Positions 4,984 to 8,307 of a stretch of DNA of 8,307 nucleotides are shown here, one piece after another (position 1 is the first letter of the stretch; each line of letters opens with the position of its first letter). The notes under the pieces were generated by a model. The model saw only the letters and a program-made list of their open reading frames with translations. It was not told the origin of the DNA and searched no databases. Source of the DNA: JBASRP01 sp044866075 (lineage in GTDB: Bacteria > Actinomycetota > AC-67); NCBI GenBank assembly GCA_044866075.1, contig JBIOTQ010000043.1:1-8307 (forward strand), written 5' to 3'. Made by a program: the position numbers and the translations under genes.

Positions 4984-6046
4984 TCCGGATGACCTCCAGC
5001 GCGCGAGCGCCGAGCAACGGCACACCCTCTTTCAACATCGCGAAGAAGGGATCGTCTGTCGTTCCCATCAGATGGCGCGCGTAGGACCCTTCCAGCAGGA
5101 TCCCGAGCTTCCAGATGGCGAGAGCGGTGTAGAAGCGGATGTCCGTCATCGACCGGCCGGAGCGCTTCTCGTAGCGCTCGATCAGCTCCGCGCGCGTCGA
5201 CCACCCGGTCGTCCCGAAGACGTCGCTGAGCGCGCCGTGGAGAGTGTCTGGCGTGTCGCCGGGGTCGAGCCAGAACGACAGCATCCAGCCGATGTCGGCC
5301 AGAGGGTCGCCGATCGTCGCCATCTCCCAGTCGAGGATCGCGACGAGACGCGCCGGCGCCTTCGGTCCGTACATCACGTTGTCAAGCTTGTAGTCGCCCT
5401 GCACGATCGCCGGGGCCTGTTCCGGCGGCTTATGCTCGTCGAGCCACGTCGCGATCGTCTCGTAGTCGGGCAAGGGCCGCGTGAGCTTCGTCGCGCCTTC
5501 GAGCTGCTTCCCCCAGCGCACCAGCTGCCGCTGGATGTATCCGGTCGGCTTGCCCCACCCCTCGAGTCCGACCGCCTTGTAGTCGACCGAGTGGAGCTCG
5601 GCGGCGGCGTCTATCAGCTCCTCGCCGATCCGCTTCCGGTCGTCGTCGTTGTCGAGCCACGGCGGGATCTTGTCGCGGATGACGACGCCGTCGACCTTCT
5701 CCATGAGGTAGAAGGGCGCGCCGATCACAGACTCGTCATCACAGAACAGAGCGGGGCGCGGCGCGCGAGCGTCGGTGCCGTCGAGCGCTTTCAGGACCGT
5801 GTATTCACGCTTCACGTCGTGCGCGGTCGGCAGGTACGGGGGGCGCGGCGGACGGCGGAGGACCCACTCGGTGGCGCCGCGTCGGATGAAGAAGGTCTCG
5901 TTCGAGTGGCCGGCCAGGTGACGTTCGACGGAGAACTCGCCCTCGCCGGGCAGCGCCTCGGCCAGGTAGCGCTCAATCGACGGCGGATCGACGAGCGGAG
6001 GCAATCCCGCCTCGCCCTGCGCGGTCGCTAGGTCGTCGGAGCTCAT
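4976..6046 (-). CDS. ACAD10/11-like phosphotransferase (APH/choline-kinase fold)
   Basis: This 356-residue protein-kinase-like small-molecule kinase is usually labelled an aminoglycoside phosphotransferase family protein. It carries GHSNETFFI (46-54, nucleotide loop), WVLRRPP (61-67), AHDVKREY (75-82), DESVIGAPFYLMEKVDG (104-120), the catalytic loop VQGDYKLDNVMY with D218 and N223, and ILDWE with metal ligand D239. The pattern follows the kinase domain of ACAD10/ACAD11, FadE36-like proteins and LvaA rather than antibiotic-resistance enzymes. Characterised members phosphorylate the hydroxyl of 4-hydroxyacyl-CoA. That substrate is inferred here. The usual His of HGD is Gln. It is followed by, and overlaps, the HAD gene. 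The start is ATG at 6046, with no clear Shine-Dalgarno or -10. It ends in TAA, the only non-TAG stop in the window. Confidence 0.9.
   Translation of the reverse strand: MSSDDLATAQGEAGLPPLVDPPSIERYLAEALPGEGEFSVERHLAGHSNETFFIRRGATEWVLRRPPRPPYLPTAHDVKREYTVLKALDGTDARAPRPALFCDDESVIGAPFYLMEKVDGVVIRDKIPPWLDNDDDRKRIGEELIDAAAELHSVDYKAVGLEGWGKPTGYIQRQLVRWGKQLEGATKLTRPLPDYETIATWLDEHKPPEQAPAIVQGDYKLDNVMYGPKAPARLVAILDWEMATIGDPLADIGWMLSFWLDPGDTPDTLHGALSDVFGTTGWSTRAELIERYEKRSGRSMTDIRFYTALAIWKLGILLEGSYARHLMGTTDDPFFAMLKEGVPLLGARALEVIRTG
4992..4997 (-). promoter_or_regulatory. Shine-Dalgarno that decides the HAD CTG start
   Basis: GGAGGT on the minus strand lies inside the last codons of the phosphotransferase gene, 8 bases before the CTG at 4983. 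It is the main evidence for a CTG start. Confidence 0.6.
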
Positions 6047-6137
6047 GAGATGGGTGGGTGGTACAGAAGCGGTTCGCTCACGAGGAAAGTGATTGAACCA
6101 TCGCGCCACCCGCCGGGCCAACCGAGCGAGCCGGGCG

Positions 6138-6143
6138 TAGCAT
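6138..6143 (+). promoter_or_regulatory. Putative -10 box of the bPH2/SHOCT gene (leaderless)
   Basis: TAGCAT ends 6 bases before the GTG at 6150, with the same hexamer and spacing as at 3108. No Shine-Dalgarno is present. The remaining gap to the divergent phosphotransferase (6047-6137) shows no clear box for that gene. Confidence 0.5.
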
Positions 6144-6149
6144 CGTGCC

Positions 6150-6764
6150 GTGCCGTTCCCACGCCGGCTGCTGACCGAGGGCGAGGAGATCATCCTCGAC
6201 CTGCGGCCGCACTGGATCGCGCTGGTGAAGCCGCTGTTCTGGACCGTGGTCATTGGGGCGGTCGCGGGCTTCCTGTACGTGAAGACCGGCGGCAAGACGG
6301 ACGTCCGGCAGGTCTTGCAGTGGATCATCATCGGCCTGGCGTTCGTGCTGTGGATCCCGCTCGCGGCGGTGCCCGCGGTGCGCTGGCGGTTCACGCTGTT
6401 CGTGCTCACGAACGAGCGGGTGATCACCCGTCACGGCGTGGTCGCGAAGCATTCCAAGGAGATCCCCCTCGAGACGATCAACGACGTGACCTTCGCGCAG
6501 CGCGTTCTCGAGCGGATCATCGGCGCCGGCGACCTGATCATCGAGTCGGCCGGCGAGAGCGGCCAGAACCGCTTCGCCGACATCCGCGCGCCCGAGCAGG
6601 TTCAGCTCGAGATCTACCGTGCCGCCGAAGCCCGGAAGGGCATCGGCCGCTCCGGCGGCCCGTCCCTGGCCGACGAGCTCGCGAAGCTCGCCGATCTGCG
6701 GGACAAGGGCGTCCTGACCGACGATGAGTTCCAAGTCAGGAAGCGGAAGCTGCTCGAGTCCTAG
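6150..6764 (+). CDS. Membrane protein with bacterial PH-like (bPH2/DUF304) domain and C-terminal SHOCT motif
   Basis: This protein has 204 residues. It begins with a short GEEIILDLRPHW segment, followed by two transmembrane helices at about 24-44 (ALVKPLFWTVVIGAVAGFLY) and 55-77 (VLQWIIIGLAFVLWIPLAAV). A bacterial PH-like domain of the YdbS/DUF304 type follows at about 80-155, with the typical FTLFVLTNERVITRHGVV opening and EIPLETINDVTFAQRVLERI. The C-terminus (about 173-203: LADELAKLADLRDKGVLTDD then EF..RK.KLL) is a SHOCT motif, a short helical oligomerisation element. The protein is probably an inner-membrane scaffold with its PH and SHOCT parts on the cytoplasmic side. No enzymatic residues are seen. 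GTG 6150 is supported by the TAGCAT box. It is divergent from the phosphotransferase and is followed after 46 bases by the Fur-family gene. Confidence 0.88.
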   Translation: MPFPRRLLTEGEEIILDLRPHWIALVKPLFWTVVIGAVAGFLYVKTGGKTDVRQVLQWIIIGLAFVLWIPLAAVPAVRWRFTLFVLTNERVITRHGVVAKHSKEIPLETINDVTFAQRVLERIIGAGDLIIESAGESGQNRFADIRAPEQVQLEIYRAAEARKGIGRSGGPSLADELAKLADLRDKGVLTDDEFQVRKRKLLES

Positions 6765-6798
6765 CTGCGAGCAGGTCGCACGTGCAGCGGCGTGCGGA

Positions 6799-6804
6799 TA
6801 CACT
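6799..6804 (+). promoter_or_regulatory. Putative -10 box of the Fur-family gene (leaderless)
   Basis: TACACT (TAnnnT) ends 6 bases before the GTG at 6811 and no Shine-Dalgarno is present. The spacing equals that at 3108 and 6138. A GCACGTGC palindrome lies upstream at 6778-6785. I see no A/T-rich Fur box. Confidence 0.5.
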
Positions 6805-6810
6805 GGCCGC

Positions 6811-7290
6811 GTGAAAGCAGCCAAGGCGCGTCCCGACCACGACCACGCGCTCGAGGGGATCGACGAGCTGATCCGCTCGCACGGTCTGCGCCGCACGCCG
6901 CAGCGGCAAGCGACCCTCGAAGCGGTGGCGGCCGCGGCCGGCCACGCGACTGCGGAGGAGATCGTGAAGCGCGTAAGGCGAAAGCTTCCCGCGGTCAGCC
7001 CGTCGACGGTCTACCGGACGCTCGCGTCGCTCGAGGAGGTCGGGATCCTCTGCCACGCGCACCTCGGCCATACCGCGAGCGTCTACCACGTTGGAACGGC
7101 CGGGCTGCATCAGCACCTCGTCTGCGAGAACTGCGGTGCACTGCAGGAGGTCGAGGATTCGACGACCCGACCGTTCGCCCGCGCGCTGGAGAAGCGCTTC
7201 GGCTTCCGGGCGAACTTTACCCACTTCGCCGTCCTTGGGCTCTGCGCGCGCTGCGCGCGAGACGCCGCGCGCCGGCGACGCGCGAACTAG
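6811..7290 (+). CDS. Fur-family metal-dependent transcriptional regulator
   Basis: This 159-residue protein has an N-terminal winged helix at about residues 14-90. It shows HGLRRTPQRQATLEAV, HATAEEIVKRVR, and SPSTVYRTLASLEEVGIL, the recognition helix. The C-terminal dimerisation domain has HQHLVCENCG (H100, H102, C105, C108), FTHF (H138) and LCARC (C145, C148). The two CxxC pairs form the structural zinc site typical of the family. Iron-, zinc- and peroxide-sensing members cannot be separated by eye, so no symbol is given. The GTG at 6811 is chosen for the TACACT box and because the frame upstream overlaps the preceding gene. It has its own likely promoter, but read-through from the bPH2 gene is possible. 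It ends in a CTAG overlap with the convergent peptidase. Confidence 0.93.
   Translation: MKAAKARPDHDHALEGIDELIRSHGLRRTPQRQATLEAVAAAAGHATAEEIVKRVRRKLPAVSPSTVYRTLASLEEVGILCHAHLGHTASVYHVGTAGLHQHLVCENCGALQEVEDSTTRPFARALEKRFGFRANFTHFAVLGLCARCARDAARRRRAN
7287..7290. other. CTAG shared by two convergent stop codons (Fur/M28)
   Basis: This is the third instance. The TAG of the Fur-family gene (7288-7290) and the minus-strand TAG of the peptidase (7289-7287) are one palindrome, and no intergenic DNA remains. Confidence 0.95.
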
Positions 7291-8307
7291 CGGAGCGGCT
7301 CGGGGATCCGCTGCACGGGCAGCACGGCGAGGTCGGCCACGAACGCGGCGGCCGCGATCGCGACGGCCTCGAGGTCGGCGGGGTCGACGGCTTTCAGGCC
7401 GTCGCCGTCGGTGTGGTATTCGGGGTAGCCGACGACCGGCCAGACGAACGGCACGCCTCTCTCGGCGAAAGCGGCGACGTCGGTTCGGTGACGGCCGTCG
7501 AAGGATCCGTTCTCGACGGGCTTGAACAGCACGGCGGGAACCGGCGCCCCGAGCACACCGTTCGCCGCGAACCGCGCCAGGAATGCGCCCATCAGTAGAG
7601 GGTCCTCCGACGAGACCATCGCGCGCCAGGAGAAGATCGGCGCATCTTGCCCGGCGATCCCGCGCACCGAATCCTGCACATCTGACGCGCGCGCGGAACA
7701 CGCGTCGAGATTCACGATCGCCTTGACGTCGTCCATACGGATGGGAGGACGACCGTCGCCGACGGCGAGACCTCGGTCGAGCGCTTCCGCGAGACGATCG
7801 GCGCCGATCAGCCCGATCTCCTCCGCGTCGGTGAGAGCGGCGATCACGCCGACGCCGGGCTTGCTGGCGGCGAGCAGCTCGGCCGCGCGCAGGACCGCGG
7901 CGGATCCCGAGCCGTTGTCGGCCGCGGCCTGGAACCACCCGTCGGCGTGGGCGAGGAGCATCACGTAGGTCGACGACCCGCTGGGAGGTCTTCGCACCGC
8001 GACGACGTTGTGACCGGTGGCCGGCTTGGCCGTGCCGAGAGCACGCAACCGAACGACGCGACCGAACAGTTCCTCCGGCTGCGCGACCGCGATGACCGTC
8101 GGGAGAGCACGTCGTACCCGTAGCGAGAACACGAGATCGCGCGCGGGATCGCCTTGCACGATCGCGCCGGCGCCGCCCTTCGCGACGATCTGGTCGAGCG
8201 CTCCGCCGACCGCGACGAACGGCGAGTTCTTCCACTCGGGGCTTGCGTCGCCGAACGGGATGAAGCCGCAGTCCCCGGGCCCGACGTCGGCGACCTCTTT
8301 GACGCGG
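7287..8307 (-). CDS. M28-family metallopeptidase, 5' end cut by the window edge
   Basis: The frame is open to the right edge, giving the last 339 residues. A GTG at 8159 is in frame but internal, since homologous-looking sequence continues upstream of it. The fragment begins with a PA-domain-like segment (FVAVGGALDQIVAKGGAGAI, then PTVIAVAQPE). The M28 zinc-aminopeptidase core follows, numbered from the first full codon: H120 and D122 (LLAHADG), D130 (AADNGSG), the acidic pair E162/E163 (TDAEEIGL), D201 (IVNLDACS) and H298 (PEYHTDGDG). All expected di-zinc ligands and the catalytic Glu are present, so it should be active. Related enzymes are aminopeptidases or carboxypeptidases, many of them secreted. 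A signal peptide cannot be judged because the N-terminus is missing. It converges on the Fur-family gene with a CTAG stop overlap. Confidence 0.88.
   Translation of the reverse strand, partial: RVKEVADVGPGDCGFIPFGDASPEWKNSPFVAVGGALDQIVAKGGAGAIVQGDPARDLVFSLRVRRALPTVIAVAQPEELFGRVVRLRALGTAKPATGHNVVAVRRPPSGSSTYVMLLAHADGWFQAAADNGSGSAAVLRAAELLAASKPGVGVIAALTDAEEIGLIGADRLAEALDRGLAVGDGRPPIRMDDVKAIVNLDACSARASDVQDSVRGIAGQDAPIFSWRAMVSSEDPLLMGAFLARFAANGVLGAPVPAVLFKPVENGSFDGRHRTDVAAFAERGVPFVWPVVGYPEYHTDGDGLKAVDPADLEAVAIAAAAFVADLAVLPVQRIPEPLR

Noticed and set aside
4619..6031. 470-codon plus-strand open frame
   Set aside because: It is antisense to the well-supported HAD and phosphotransferase genes. Its Arg/Asp/Val-rich, motif-free product is typical of a GC-rich shadow frame.
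4976..6046. Antibiotic-resistance aminoglycoside kinase
   Set aside because: The motifs follow the ACAD10/11 and FadE36-like kinases. The family label alone does not imply drug resistance.
6766..6785. Terminator or Fur box between the bPH2 and Fur genes
   Set aside because: TGCGA/TCGCA is only a 5-bp stem without a T-tract, and GCACGTGC is too GC-rich for a Fur box. It is more likely incidental.
7287..8159. Complete M28 gene starting at GTG 8159
   Set aside because: The frame stays open to the window edge and encodes PA-domain-like sequence upstream, so the gene is truncated by the window.
6736..8235. 499-codon minus-strand open frame
   Set aside because: It covers the Fur and M28 genes in the wrong frame. 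The product is arginine-rich with no domain pattern.

Overview
This is a GC-rich, gene-dense chromosomal segment with no mobile element, phage, CRISPR or RNA gene that I can see. The features point to an actinobacterial-type genome, probably a deep-branching and perhaps uncultured Actinomycetota. These features are frequent GTG starts, several genes whose start codon lies only 6-8 bases after a TAnnnT -10 hexamer (the leaderless arrangement common in Actinomycetota), a GreA/cyclophilin pair, and ACAD10/11-like phosphotransferase sequences. The taxonomic call is inference. No rRNA or marker gene is present to settle it.

Layout, left to right. Positions 1-207 carry no recognisable gene. Next comes a very short sigma-70-family protein on the minus strand (208-549), ending exactly after region 2.4. 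Divergent from it are an HtrA-like S1C/PDZ serine protease without a signal peptide (613-1632) and a small cupin (1644-2045). Convergent on these are a cyclophilin (2042-2551) and GreA (2579-3079), an apparent greA-cyclophilin operon on the minus strand. Divergent from greA by 40 bases are a cysteine-free HesB/IscA-like protein (3120-3380) and a zinc-ribbon/Pro-rich/coiled-coil protein of unknown role (3581-4339). Convergent on that are a HAD hydrolase (4336-4983) and an ACAD10/11-type phosphotransferase (4976-6046), which overlap and look translationally coupled. Divergent again are a two-TM bPH2+SHOCT membrane protein (6150-6764) and a Fur-family regulator (6811-7290). Last is an M28 metallopeptidase that runs off the right edge (7287-8307).

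The genes are mostly housekeeping or stress-related: transcription elongation, proline isomerisation, proteolysis, metal-dependent regulation and a possible hydroxyacyl-CoA kinase/phosphatase pair. They do not form one pathway. The striking signals lie in the organisation. The strand switches after every two genes. All three convergent junctions are the same 4-base overlap, CTAG, which supplies the stop codon of both genes. Eleven of the twelve genes end in TAG, one in TAA and none in TGA, which is unusual for GC-rich DNA. Initiation falls into two classes: leaderless starts with a TAnnnT hexamer at a fixed distance, and Shine-Dalgarno starts. The most unusual single protein is the region-2-only sigma factor, in which the residues that normally read the -12 base are replaced by glutamates.
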